Shown: in pieces, positions 1 to 9,518 of the stretch
Layout: every line of letters starts with the position of its first letter
How positions within the stretch are numbered: the stretch's first letter is position 1
Assembly: GCA_017643845.1 (NCBI GenBank)
Contig: JAEPMR010000002.1
Span: forward strand, 62,001-126,000
Direction of reading: 5' to 3'
Length of the DNA: 64,000 bases
Source: Marivivens sp.
GTDB taxonomy: Bacteria; Pseudomonadota; Alphaproteobacteria; Rhodobacterales; Rhodobacteraceae
Notes under the pieces: generated by a model
Told to the model about the DNA's origin: nothing
What the model saw: the letters and a program-made list of their open reading frames with translations, nothing else
Databases searched by the model: none
Program-made: the position numbers and the translations under genes

Positions 1-1235
1 GACAGACCGTCTTCATGGAAACCGTGTTTCATCCAAGCGCCACAAAACCACGTCCGATTTGTGCCGTTCATTTCGGCCGCAGTTTTTTGTGCTGCGAGCG
101 CTTTCAAATCATAGACTGGGTGCCTCAAAGTCACCTCATCCCAGATTAGATCTTCGCGGATCGGGCGGGTGGTGTTGAGTGTAACCATAAATTCTTCCTT
201 GGTGAGCCAAGGCTGGAGGGAGTTCATCCAGTAGGTGAGGTCAATTCTCTCTGAGGGTTTTTCGCGATCTTCAGTGTAGACCCACGATGACCAGACTTTG
301 CGAGATTTTGGCATAATCGATGTATCGGAGTGCAGCACGATCTTGTTCGGCTGGTAGCCAATCGCGCCCAGAGTGGATGTCTCTGCCTCCGTCGGGTCTG
401 CAATAAGCGAGAGTGTATCGTCAGAGTGTGTCGCGAAAATGATCTCGTCGAAACGTTCCCAATCACCGCTCCAAGTTTTCACTTCGACCCCCATCGGATC
501 GCGGCGAACTGCCTGCACCGCGGCACCCAGGCGGATGTCGACGCCTTGCTTGTGCATCGCTGTGCCAAGTCGCTCAACGTAATTCTGCGAACCGCCGGAT
601 ACAGTGTACCACTGATGCTGACCTGTGTGGTTCAGCAACGCATGGTTTTCAAAAAACTGGATCATGGCTCTGGCTGGAAAATCCATGATTTTTTCCACCG
701 GAGTCGACCATATCGCCCCTGAAAGAGGTGCAAGGTAATAGTCCCGAAACCAGGGACCGAGCGCCAATTTTTCAATCAGTCCGCCGATTGTCATTTCGGG
801 ATCGGATGATGCTTCAAGCGCATTTGCATTGAAGTGAAATATGTCTCGACACATCCTTAGGAACTGCGGTCGGAGAAAATTCGTTCGCTGAGCGAAGAGG
901 GCATCAAGTCCGGCTAAACCGTATTCAATACGACCCCCGTCAATAGAAGCACCGAATGACATGTTAGATTTTTCCACTTTGACGCCGAGTTCGTCAAAGA
1001 GCGAAGTCAAATTGGGGTAGTTCGCGTAATTGAATACGATAAATCCGGTGTCCACAGATTGGTCAGCGTTCCGCCCAGCCATCCGTGTGCGGGCGTGGCC
1101 ACCTAGGCGTTTTTCGGCCTCAAACAACACGACCCGATGATTTTTTGAAAGTTCATAGGCAGCTCCCATGCCGGATATACCTGCTCCCACGATGGCAATA
1201 TTTTTCTGCGCCATCGCGCTGGTCTCAAACGGCAT
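1..1235 (-). CDS. FAD/NAD(P)-dependent amine-oxidase-like protein (COG2907-type), truncated by left window edge
   Basis: Continuous minus-strand frame read by hand: MAQKNIAIVGAGISGMGAAYELSKNHRVVLFEAEKRLGGHART (Rossmann GxGxxG) through ...TWFCGAWMKHGFHEDGL at the edge; start at 1214 or 1235. Not in the supplied ORF track because no stop lies in the window. Confidence 0.85.
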   Translation of the reverse strand, partial: MPFETSAMAQKNIAIVGAGISGMGAAYELSKNHRVVLFEAEKRLGGHARTRMAGRNADQSVDTGFIVFNYANYPNLTSLFDELGVKVEKSNMSFGASIDGGRIEYGLAGLDALFAQRTNFLRPQFLRMCRDIFHFNANALEASSDPEMTIGGLIEKLALGPWFRDYYLAPLSGAIWSTPVEKIMDFPARAMIQFFENHALLNHTGQHQWYTVSGGSQNYVERLGTAMHKQGVDIRLGAAVQAVRRDPMGVEVKTWSGDWERFDEIIFATHSDDTLSLIADPTEAETSTLGAIGYQPNKIVLHSDTSIMPKSRKVWSSWVYTEDREKPSERIDLTYWMNSLQPWLTKEEFMVTLNTTRPIREDLIWDEVTLRHPVYDLKALAAQKTAAEMNGTNRTWFCGAWMKHGFHEDGL

Positions 1236-1461
1236 ATTACTCGCTCCGGTAGTTTATCTTATTAATAAAAGTGTTACGGAGTGCTGCTCCAAACGGATGA
1301 CAAAAAAATCTGCCTTAGCATCTGATCTGATTTGTCGCCACCGCCGTATACTTACTATGATCGCCGACCTATTCCATCATCGGAAAATGGATGCAGCAAC
1401 TGTCCAACCCGCGTATAACGGGGCGGAATTCAACGTGCTCCGACCGATTGGAAAAAATGGC

Positions 1462-2010
1462 GTGACTGGACGAAAGAACGAGGGCCCGAAGACGTGGATC
1501 GAGGAAATGCGTTGCATTCAAGAGGCGGACAGCAACGCCTTTGCGGAACTCTACGCTTTTTTTGCACCACGTGTGAAAGCGTTCCTAATGAAGTCGGGGG
1601 CGTCACCTGATGTGGCGGAGGAAGTGGCGCAAGATGTGATGGCGACGGTTTGGCGAAAGGCGAAACTTTTTGACCCGACCAAAGCGAGTGTTTCCACGTG
1701 GATATTTACGATTGCGCGGAACAGGCGCATCGATTTGATCAGGAAAGAAAGACGGCCTGAACCGGAAGACTTGTTTTGGGGTCCAGAGGCTGAACCGGAT
1801 CAGGAAGATACAATGGCGCTCCAGCAAGAGACAGCGCAATTGGGCGAGGCAATGGCAAAGCTGCCTGAAAAGCAGAGAGTTTTGATCGAAAAGGCCTATT
1901 TCGGCGATCTCAGCCACAGCGAAATCGCAGATGAAACTGGTTTGCCACTGGGCACGATCAAATCGAGGATTAGATTGGCGTTGGAGAGGCTACGCCACAA
2001 TATGAAGTGA
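1462..2010 (+). CDS. rpoE: ECF RNA polymerase sigma factor, ChrR-associated (RpoE-like)
   Basis: Sigma-70 region 2/4 motifs (FAPRVKAFLMKSGASPDVAEEVAQDVMATVWRKAKLFDP, STWIFTIARNRRIDLIRKERR, LPLGTIKSRIRLALERLR). ORF track starts at 1168, but a GTG at 1462 gives the expected family N-terminus. Confidence 0.88.
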   Translation: MTGRKNEGPKTWIEEMRCIQEADSNAFAELYAFFAPRVKAFLMKSGASPDVAEEVAQDVMATVWRKAKLFDPTKASVSTWIFTIARNRRIDLIRKERRPEPEDLFWGPEAEPDQEDTMALQQETAQLGEAMAKLPEKQRVLIEKAYFGDLSHSEIADETGLPLGTIKSRIRLALERLRHNMK

Positions 2011-2017
2011 CGATACG

Positions 2018-2671
2018 ATGAACGAGATAAAACATCACCTGACCGACGCTTTGCTAATGGGGTACTCCGCTGGAAATCTGCCGGAAGCCTTTAGCTTGGT
2101 CGTCGCGACACACATTTCAATGTGCGACGAATGCCGTTCGAGGATGGCAAGTTTTGACGCCGTGGGTGGTGAGTTGCTGATGGACGCAGGTACGTCCGAA
2201 ATGCGTGAGGGCTCGCTGGATGCCGTGATGGCAATCATTGCTGGTGCGGCACCAGACCCTCTTCCGTCGCCGACACGGCGGAATTTCAATAGAACGTTCC
2301 CAGAGCCGCTTCAGAGCTATGTGAATTGCGACATAGGTGATGTGAAATGGCGTAAAATTGGCGGAGGCGTATCGCAGTTGGTGCTCTCTACGTCCGGGAA
2401 GGCTACCGTTCGCCTGCTACACATTCCAGGCGGTGTCGCTGTTCCTGACCACGGGCATCGAGGAACAGAGCTAACTTTGGTTCTTCAAGGTGCGTTTAGC
2501 GATGAGACGGATCGGTTCAATGTGGGTGATATTGAGGTAGCAAATGAGGACTTGGATCATCAGCCTGTAGCTGAACTAGGCGTTGACTGCATCTGCCTAG
2601 CGGCAACAGATGCCCCTTTGAAATTCTCTGGGTTTGTTCCGAGGATCGCGCAGAAATTCGTTGGGATCTAG
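2018..2671 (+). CDS. chrR: ChrR-type anti-sigma factor (zinc-binding N-terminus, cupin C-terminus)
   Basis: Starts 8 nt after the sigma gene; HHLTDALLMGYSAGNLPEAFSLVVATHISMCDECR zinc motif and a cupin-like C-terminal half (RLLHIPGGVAVPDHGHRGTELTLVLQGAFSDE). Confidence 0.88.
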   Translation: MNEIKHHLTDALLMGYSAGNLPEAFSLVVATHISMCDECRSRMASFDAVGGELLMDAGTSEMREGSLDAVMAIIAGAAPDPLPSPTRRNFNRTFPEPLQSYVNCDIGDVKWRKIGGGVSQLVLSTSGKATVRLLHIPGGVAVPDHGHRGTELTLVLQGAFSDETDRFNVGDIEVANEDLDHQPVAELGVDCICLAATDAPLKFSGFVPRIAQKFVGI

Positions 2672-2676
2672 TCAGG

Positions 2677-3852
2677 TTAGTTTTTGGATGATGAAGGCAA
2701 GGGAACTATGCCTTCGTCGGTTTCCGGTGCGAGCTCTTCAAAATCAAAATTGTCCAACCTACGCGCCCGTTTCCCAGCTTTCTCAGCGCTTATTTTTATT
2801 TCGGAAATATCCTTTGCCGCTTGACCGAAGTGCCTGTCGAGATTGTCGACGCGCTGACCAAGTCGATCGACATCCTGGTAGAGTAGACCCAGTTCTTTCC
2901 TGATAGCGCCAGCCTGCTCCCTCATTCGCGCGTCTTTGAGAATTGCCCTCATCGTATTCAATGTTGCCATACAGGTAGTCGGAGAAACGATCCAGACGCG
3001 TGCAGCAAAGCCTTCTCTTACAATTTCGGGAAAATTTGCGTGTAACTCGGCGTACACTGCTTCTGACGGGAGAAACATCAAAGCGCCATCTGCGGTTTCT
3101 CCTTCGATGATATATTTCTCTGAGATTGCCCTCATATGGCTGCGAAGTGCTGTGCGAAACTCTCGCGATGCGAGTGTCAAATCTTGCTCAGTCGTTGCTT
3201 TTCTTAACCTTTCATAAGGTTCGAGCGGGAATTTGCTATCAATCACGATTGGCCCAGGAGGATTGGGGAGGCTGATAATACAGTCAGCCCGTTTCCCGTT
3301 GGAAAGCGTGAACTGAAGACGATAGCTGTCGCTGGGGAGCGCCTTCGACACGATATCATGGAGCTGGATTTCGCCAAACGCACCACGAGTTTGTTTGTTC
3401 GACAAGATGTCCTGTAGAGAAAGTACATCTCCCGACAGTTTGGTTATGTTTTCCTGAGCCTTGTCGATTGTTCTTAGCCGTTGCTGCAATTCGCCAAGTG
3501 ATTGGGCTGTGTTTCTTGCAGAACTGGAGAGATTTTGAGTCATGGCCTCAGTAACTGCGCTCAGTCGTTTTTCCATAACCTGCAAGGTTTTGCTTTGTTG
3601 CTGCGCTTGTGCTTCGGTTACCGCATTTAGTCCACCAAAGAGCTGCTGCTGTCCGTCAGACAAACTTTGAACACGTTGCCCAAGTCCGTTCATTTGATTT
3701 GCCATTTGCTGAACAAGTTTGATCGATTGGTTTGATCGCTTGTTCGCTGTGACGATGAACAAGGTCACACAAAATAAAATTCCGGCCAGTGCCGCGACGA
3801 CAATTGTAAAAGGGTCGCCGAAGTCCAGTTTCATGTCTCCAAATTCAATCAT
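2677..3852 (-). CDS. rmuC: DNA recombination protein RmuC family
   Basis: N-terminal TM, coiled coil, then RmuC domain (GAFGEIQLHDIVSKALP, VIDSKFPLEPYERL, FLPSEAVYAELHANFPEIV). Confidence 0.88.
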   Translation of the reverse strand: MIEFGDMKLDFGDPFTIVVAALAGILFCVTLFIVTANKRSNQSIKLVQQMANQMNGLGQRVQSLSDGQQQLFGGLNAVTEAQAQQQSKTLQVMEKRLSAVTEAMTQNLSSSARNTAQSLGELQQRLRTIDKAQENITKLSGDVLSLQDILSNKQTRGAFGEIQLHDIVSKALPSDSYRLQFTLSNGKRADCIISLPNPPGPIVIDSKFPLEPYERLRKATTEQDLTLASREFRTALRSHMRAISEKYIIEGETADGALMFLPSEAVYAELHANFPEIVREGFAARVWIVSPTTCMATLNTMRAILKDARMREQAGAIRKELGLLYQDVDRLGQRVDNLDRHFGQAAKDISEIKISAEKAGKRARRLDNFDFEELAPETDEGIVPLPSSSKN

Positions 3853-5711
3853 GTTCGTCCAAATAGCCGTTCAATATCAGAGAGCTTTAGTTCAACGTAG
3901 GTAGGTCGACCGTGATTGCATTGCCCTGAGTGGGGAGTCGACTCCATCTCCCGCAGAAGTGCATTCATTTCTTCTGCCCGCATCTTGCGGCCGGAACGTA
4001 TAGAGCCGTGACACGCAATACGACTGAGAATTGCTTCGATACGCCCCTTTAACCCGCTAGTCGCTTGCAGATCACACAGTTCGTCAAGGATGTCGTGGAG
4101 CAGTTTCTTTGCGTCTAAAGTTCCAAGGATTGCTGGGGTCTCTCGAACAGCGATCGCATTCCCACCGAACCGTTCGATCACGAGACCGAGGCGTTTAAAA
4201 TCATCATCGAAATCGAATAGTTGCTCAATTTCGGTTTCCGAGAGTTCCACAATCTCGGGAATTAGAAGTGCCTGCGAGACAACGCCATTGTTTTCCATCT
4301 GACCTTTGAGTTTTTCATAGACCAGACGCTCATGAGCTGCGTGCTGGTCAACAATGATAAAACCCGTTTTTGTTTGCGAGATGATGTAGTTTTCGTGGAT
4401 CTGTGCGCGGGCCGCTCCAAGTGGCAAATAAGTTGCAGTTTCTTCGGTCGTCATGTCGAGAACGGGCTCGACACGGGCGGATGGCACCGCCATCTCCGCA
4501 AAGCCGCCAGTTATATCGGAGCTTTGCGACTCATAGCTTACGTGAGTTCGGAAATGTCCCTCTGGCCGATCCATCTGGTAGATCTTGGGGGTCTGTTGTT
4601 CTGGACGAAACGCACCAAGAGTTGCGCTGGCGACAGTTGTGGATGCGCGATGACCTGCGCTCGCCAAGGCGTGGCGTATACCCGATACAACAAGCCCACG
4701 AACTACGCCTGAATTGCGAAACCTGACCTCTGACTTTGCAGGGTGAACGTTCACGTCCACAAGCGTTGGGTCGCATTCTATAAACAGTACTGCAGCAGGA
4801 TGACGATCTCTGCTGAGGAAATCGGCGTAAGCACCTCTTAGAGCTCCCACGAGTAATTTATCACGTACGGGACGTCCGTTCACAAAGAGATATTGCGCAA
4901 CTGCGGATCCTCTCGAGTAGGTCGGCAAGGCCGCGAAGCCGGTCAAAAAAAAGCCGTCTCGTTCTGCATCAATTCGAATGCTGTTCTCGGTGAAGTCCTT
5001 GCCGATAATTTCACGCAGCCTGTGATCGAGCGCGTCGAAGAGTTGTCCGCTTTCTGCGTCCGATCGAAAGACAATTCGTTCTTTGTCGCCGGAACTGTCG
5101 CGAAGGATGAAGCTTACATATGGTTGGGCCATTGCGAACCGCTTTACGGTCTCGGTGATCGCCTGCATCTCGGCGCGGTCAGTTCGCAGGAATTTGAGCC
5201 GTGCTGGCGTCGCAAAAAATAGGTCTCTGAGTTCTACCACGGTGCCAGCCGAAAGCGCTGCGGGCCGAATGGGACTTACGGCCCCACCGACAACGGAAAC
5301 GTGCGCGGCGTTCTCGCTTCCGAATTGACTCGTGATGTCGAGGCGGCCGACTGCGCCTAGAGATGGCAGAGCCTCTCCCCTAAAACCAAAAGAATGGATG
5401 TTCAGGAGATCAGAGCCGTCGATCTTGGAGGTAGCATGCCGTGAAAGCGCGAGCGGTAATTCGTCGGAGCGTATCCCATGGCCGTCGTCTGCGACTCGGA
5501 TGAGGGACTTTCCGCCGTCCGCAATAGTAATCTCGATCCTGTGGGCACCTGCGTCGAGTGAGTTTTCAATTAATTCCTTCACGGCAGATGCCGGACGCTC
5601 GACGACCTCGCCCGCGGCAATCCGGTTTATTGCTGCGTCATCAAGTTGGCGGATAGAGCCAATTTCTACCTTTGGAGGATGGTTCGATATGTTGGGGTTG
5701 GGAGTATTCAT
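3849..5711 (-). CDS. mutL: DNA mismatch repair protein MutL
   Basis: GHKL motifs (RIAAGEVVERPASAVKELIENSLDAGA, DDGHGI, HATSKI, GFRGEALPSLGAV) and C-terminal region (HAAHERLVYEKLK, ACHGSIRSGRKM, CNHGRPT). Confidence 0.97.
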   Translation of the reverse strand: MNTPNPNISNHPPKVEIGSIRQLDDAAINRIAAGEVVERPASAVKELIENSLDAGAHRIEITIADGGKSLIRVADDGHGIRSDELPLALSRHATSKIDGSDLLNIHSFGFRGEALPSLGAVGRLDITSQFGSENAAHVSVVGGAVSPIRPAALSAGTVVELRDLFFATPARLKFLRTDRAEMQAITETVKRFAMAQPYVSFILRDSSGDKERIVFRSDAESGQLFDALDHRLREIIGKDFTENSIRIDAERDGFFLTGFAALPTYSRGSAVAQYLFVNGRPVRDKLLVGALRGAYADFLSRDRHPAAVLFIECDPTLVDVNVHPAKSEVRFRNSGVVRGLVVSGIRHALASAGHRASTTVASATLGAFRPEQQTPKIYQMDRPEGHFRTHVSYESQSSDITGGFAEMAVPSARVEPVLDMTTEETATYLPLGAARAQIHENYIISQTKTGFIIVDQHAAHERLVYEKLKGQMENNGVVSQALLIPEIVELSETEIEQLFDFDDDFKRLGLVIERFGGNAIAVRETPAILGTLDAKKLLHDILDELCDLQATSGLKGRIEAILSRIACHGSIRSGRKMRAEEMNALLREMESTPHSGQCNHGRPTYVELKLSDIERLFGRT

Positions 5712-5752
5712 GCTACAAGGGATAGCATGAACACTCCCGATTCTGCGAGGGA

Positions 5753-7075
5753 TTATTCCAGTCCCACCGGTTGGCCGACAACGATAAAATGAAGTGCATC
5801 AGGTTTGAGAAGTTCAGCGGCAACGCGACTGATATCTTCCAGAGTAACAGCCTCGATATACTCATTTCGATTAATCACATAATCAGGTGAAAGCCCCTGC
5901 ATTTGCATGCCAAGCATGATCTCAGCGATTTGTGCGTTACCGTCAAACCGAAGCGGATAAGCTCCGGTGAGATAGGTTTTTGTCTCTTCTAGCCTGATCG
6001 CGTCGACACCATTTTGGGAAATTTCTTGCCATTGTATGTGGATCAGCTCCATCGCTTCAGCAATTGTTTCATTCGAAGACGCAACAGAGCCCAGAAGGAG
6101 ATCAGTAAAATCTTTGCTTACAAGGTAGGTAGACACACCATAAGTGAGGCCTCTCTTCTCTCGAAGCTCGTGCATCAGTATGCTCTCGCGTCCACTGCCA
6201 CCAAGCATCGTATTAAGAACGTAGGCCGCGAAAAAATCGTCGTCGTCTCGTTTGATCCCAGAGTGACCAAAAAGAGCTACAGCTTGCGGAGTGGGGAAAT
6301 CGATCACAGTTGTTCCGCCCTCTAGTCCAAACTCAATTTGTTGGGGCCTATCGGGACCGTCTGCGGGAAGTCCGTCTAGTAGGTTATCTACCAACGCACT
6401 GACCTCGGCCGCTGAAATATCGCCAACTGCACTGACGAATACGCGGTCCCGAGTTAGAAGGCGCTTGTGAATCGCCAAAATATCATCACGGTTTAGCGTG
6501 CTGACACTCTCCTTGGTTCCTCTTAACGAAGAGCCGTAAGGGTGGCTCTCGAAAGCTGCGCTGTAGAACGCGTTTCCGGCAATCCTGTTTGGGTTTTTCG
6601 CATCCGACGCCAACCCAGAGAGAATTTGCGCACGAACACGTTCAATCGCATCCTCATCAAATCTGGGTTCAGTCAGCGCGAGATGCAGGAGATCTGCCGC
6701 TTCTGTTCGGTTCTCTGAGAGCATCCGCGCAGAAATCGAGATACTATCGTCATATACATTAAAACGAAAACTGGCCGCGAGTGCCTCTCTCTTTGCCTGG
6801 AACTCCTGTGCTGAAAGTTCGCCAGCGCCTTCCTCCAGAAGCCCAGTCATCAAGTTGGCTGCGCCTCTTTTGCTGGGTAAATCAAGCGATGCCCCGCCTT
6901 CGATCGCTATTTCAATTGCAACAAACGGTATCGAGGTCTCTTGCACGAGCCAAAGATCAAACCCTGCGGGCGTTGTGATCTCTTGGATATCAATTGCTGC
7001 ACGAACGGGTGTGGCAATCATAGTCACAATAACTAGAAGTGCCCCAAATCTGGGAAAGAGAGCGTTTCTGGTCAT
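5753..7075 (-). CDS. M16 family peptidase-like protein, non-catalytic partner
   Basis: Signal peptide and M16 fold motifs (LREKRGLTYGVSTYL); HxxEH site not evident (GAANLMTGLLEEGAG at that position). Confidence 0.85.
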   Translation of the reverse strand: MTRNALFPRFGALLVIVTMIATPVRAAIDIQEITTPAGFDLWLVQETSIPFVAIEIAIEGGASLDLPSKRGAANLMTGLLEEGAGELSAQEFQAKREALAASFRFNVYDDSISISARMLSENRTEAADLLHLALTEPRFDEDAIERVRAQILSGLASDAKNPNRIAGNAFYSAAFESHPYGSSLRGTKESVSTLNRDDILAIHKRLLTRDRVFVSAVGDISAAEVSALVDNLLDGLPADGPDRPQQIEFGLEGGTTVIDFPTPQAVALFGHSGIKRDDDDFFAAYVLNTMLGGSGRESILMHELREKRGLTYGVSTYLVSKDFTDLLLGSVASSNETIAEAMELIHIQWQEISQNGVDAIRLEETKTYLTGAYPLRFDGNAQIAEIMLGMQMQGLSPDYVINRNEYIEAVTLEDISRVAAELLKPDALHFIVVGQPVGLE

Positions 7076-8412
7076 CAGCGTGCGTCCTCACGAGTTGCAA
7101 CAATCCATGCGGTCACGGCCTGATCGCGGTTGAAAATAAGCTTTGCGACAGATTTTATGTCTTCCGGTGTTACTGATTGCAGCACGTTCGGCCATTCCTT
7201 AACGTCATCCACCGTTAGCCCTTGGGTCAAAGCGGCACCATAACGTCTAGCGAGCCCTTGCACGTTATCTTTTGCGTAAATCTCTCCTGCTCTTATTTGG
7301 GCGCGAATGCTTTCCATGTGTTCTGGTGAGATGTCTTCTTCGATGAACTCTTTTATGACGGTATCCATCGCCTCTTCCGCCTCGGACAGAGTAACGCCTT
7401 CGGCTGGTACGATCGAAATCGAGAAGGTCGTGTCATCTAGCGCGTTAGGGTTATAGCCAGCGCCCGAATAGACAGCGATTTGTCGATCAAATTGCAGTCT
7501 TGTTCCCAGAAGCGAGGTGAACGGTGACCCGCCGATCAATTCGGCAAGATACACAAGCGCCGCAGCTTGTTCCTGTGCGCCTTGGTTTCGCTCGGGCGCA
7601 AGGTAGGATCGCGTAAGGTATGGTTGAGAAACACGCTCATCCACAAATGTTAATCGCCGCTCCGCCCTTTGAGGTGGTTCTTCGGGTCGAATGCGGGCCG
7701 GTAACCCTGGCTCGGGCGGGATAGCTCCGTAGTGCTTTTTGGCGAGAACTTCTACGTCTGCCGGTTCGACATCTCCGGCTACCACAAGAACCGCATTGTT
7801 TGGTGAATAGTAGAGTTCATAGAAGGCGATAGCATCTTCCAAATTGAGATCTTCGATCTCGTGTCGCCATCCAATAATCGGAACGCCATACCGATGATTT
7901 TGATACTGAGCAGCCATGATTTGTTCTTGGGCTAGGGCTCCGGGTCGGCTTTCGGTTCTCTGGTTTCGTTCCTCGATGACAACCTGACGTTCAGTTTGAA
8001 TGTCGGTTTCCGTGAGGCGCAGGTTTTCCATTCGATCCGCCTCCATTTTCATCATCAATTCGAGGCGGTCGGCAGCAACTCTCTGAAAGTATGCGGTATA
8101 GTCGTAACTGGTAAATGCGTTATCAGAGCCTCCATTTGCGGCGACTATGTCTGAAAACTCACCCCTTTCCATGGTCTCGGTTGCTTTGAAAAGCAGGTGT
8201 TCGAGGAAATGTGCAACGCCTGACGAGCCAATTGGCTCATCCGCAGATCCGGTCTTGTACCAGAGCATGTGGACAGCAACCGGTGCGCGGTGATCCTCAA
8301 TAACGACAACTTCGAGACCGTTATCGAGCGTGAATGTTGTTACTTCTTCAGCTGGCGCGCTCGTCGCCCATGAAAATATTGCTAAGGCAGCAATAACCAT
8401 TCGACCTGTCAT
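7075..8412 (-). CDS. M16 family zinc peptidase (catalytic partner)
   Basis: Signal peptide, HFLEHLLF (HxxEH), downstream Glu region typical of pitrilysin family. Confidence 0.92.
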   Translation of the reverse strand: MTGRMVIAALAIFSWATSAPAEEVTTFTLDNGLEVVVIEDHRAPVAVHMLWYKTGSADEPIGSSGVAHFLEHLLFKATETMERGEFSDIVAANGGSDNAFTSYDYTAYFQRVAADRLELMMKMEADRMENLRLTETDIQTERQVVIEERNQRTESRPGALAQEQIMAAQYQNHRYGVPIIGWRHEIEDLNLEDAIAFYELYYSPNNAVLVVAGDVEPADVEVLAKKHYGAIPPEPGLPARIRPEEPPQRAERRLTFVDERVSQPYLTRSYLAPERNQGAQEQAAALVYLAELIGGSPFTSLLGTRLQFDRQIAVYSGAGYNPNALDDTTFSISIVPAEGVTLSEAEEAMDTVIKEFIEEDISPEHMESIRAQIRAGEIYAKDNVQGLARRYGAALTQGLTVDDVKEWPNVLQSVTPEDIKSVAKLIFNRDQAVTAWIVATREDAR

Positions 8413-8523
8413 CAGGAACTCCCAATTGCCTACCTAGAGACTAGGAGTATTAGAGAAAGCATCAAGCAATCGATCCAAACTCAAGCAGAATGGGCGGTAA
8501 GATTTTCGTTATGTTAACAGTAA

Positions 8524-8940
8524 CTATCTAGTGGGGGGAGCGGAAGGGACGGAAATCCCCGCTTCTTGGAACCGGAGCCATTCAGCGTATGCATTCAAGG
8601 TTGCGCGCCGCTGGTATAGGGAGTTGGATGTCGTTTCGGGGGCCGGTCCATAACGTCTGACCGCAGAAAGCAAAGATTGATCGGCGGCATTGGATGCGCC
8701 GACGAGAACTACCGAAGGCCGCCCACCTAGCACAGCAATCGCGTCTGCCTTAGGCGTGGCGTCGCTCAAATTTGTGCCGCTGGGCGTTGGCTCTGGCAGA
8801 GCGGACATATCTGGAGGCATTTCCAACGACCGTGCAGGCAATACACTGAATTCATCAGGGCCGGCGGCACGCTCGCCTCTATCGGCGCATCCTGAGAGTA
8901 TGGTCATACCTAAAACTGCAAATGTGAGTGCCACCCGCAT
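8524..8940 (-). CDS. DUF3035 lipoprotein (BamF-like)
   Basis: Lipobox LSGC, RSLEMPPDMSALPEPTPSGTNLSD Pro-rich motif; position upstream of the M16 pair. Confidence 0.7.
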   Translation of the reverse strand: MRVALTFAVLGMTILSGCADRGERAAGPDEFSVLPARSLEMPPDMSALPEPTPSGTNLSDATPKADAIAVLGGRPSVVLVGASNAADQSLLSAVRRYGPAPETTSNSLYQRRATLNAYAEWLRFQEAGISVPSAPPTR

Positions 8941-9013
8941 GAAGCGTCCTTCCCAGTTTGTCAGTTATGTCTAGCGGCTATGAAGCGCTTCGTCACCGTG
9001 ATTTCTTGGGTCT

Positions 9014-9502
9014 TCAATTCTTCTTTTTGGTTCGAGTGTTCGTATCTGATGACTCGGAAGATGTAAAAACCAGAGCTGCTGCACCTGCGAATACGGCCAC
9101 ATCGGCAATATTAAACGCGTACGGGTTATTGAGACCACAGCACGAAAAATTAAGAAAATCGGCGACCGCGCCGTATATCACTCTGTCAAGGACATTCCCA
9201 AGTGCGCCCCCGACAAGCATTCCCGCTGCCACAAATGTCCACTTTGTCTTCCCGTCACGATGGACCCAATAAATGACGCCGACAGAGATCGAGAGCGCGA
9301 GCGCAATGAGCACCCAGCGCATATCAAAGCCAGCGAAGAGGCCAAAGTTTATCCCCTTATTCCACGCCATTTGGAGCTGGAAAAAGGGTGAAATAACCTC
9401 AATTTCTCCGATTTCATCGAGGTCCAATAGGTAGAGTACTATGAACTTACTGAGTTGATCTGCGAGGAACACCGCAAGTGCTGTCATCAGGGTTGTGCGC
9501 AT
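9014..9502 (-). CDS. lspA: Lipoprotein signal peptidase (signal peptidase II)
   Basis: Four TM segments; WNKGINFGLF, GGALGNVLDRVIYGAVADFL and NIADVAVFAG motifs. Confidence 0.95.
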   Translation of the reverse strand: MRTTLMTALAVFLADQLSKFIVLYLLDLDEIGEIEVISPFFQLQMAWNKGINFGLFAGFDMRWVLIALALSISVGVIYWVHRDGKTKWTFVAAGMLVGGALGNVLDRVIYGAVADFLNFSCCGLNNPYAFNIADVAVFAGAAALVFTSSESSDTNTRTKKKN

Positions 9503-9518
9503 TGGGGTCCCTCGTTGC

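Noticed and set aside
1168-1461. N-terminal extension of the sigma factor as given in the ORF track
   Set aside because: The extension crosses the divergent promoter region and lacks family similarity; a GTG at 1462 gives a standard N-terminus.
2677-5711. rmuC-mutL as a novel repair system
   Set aside because: Both are common housekeeping repair proteins; adjacency with an ATGA overlap alone is not evidence of a new system.
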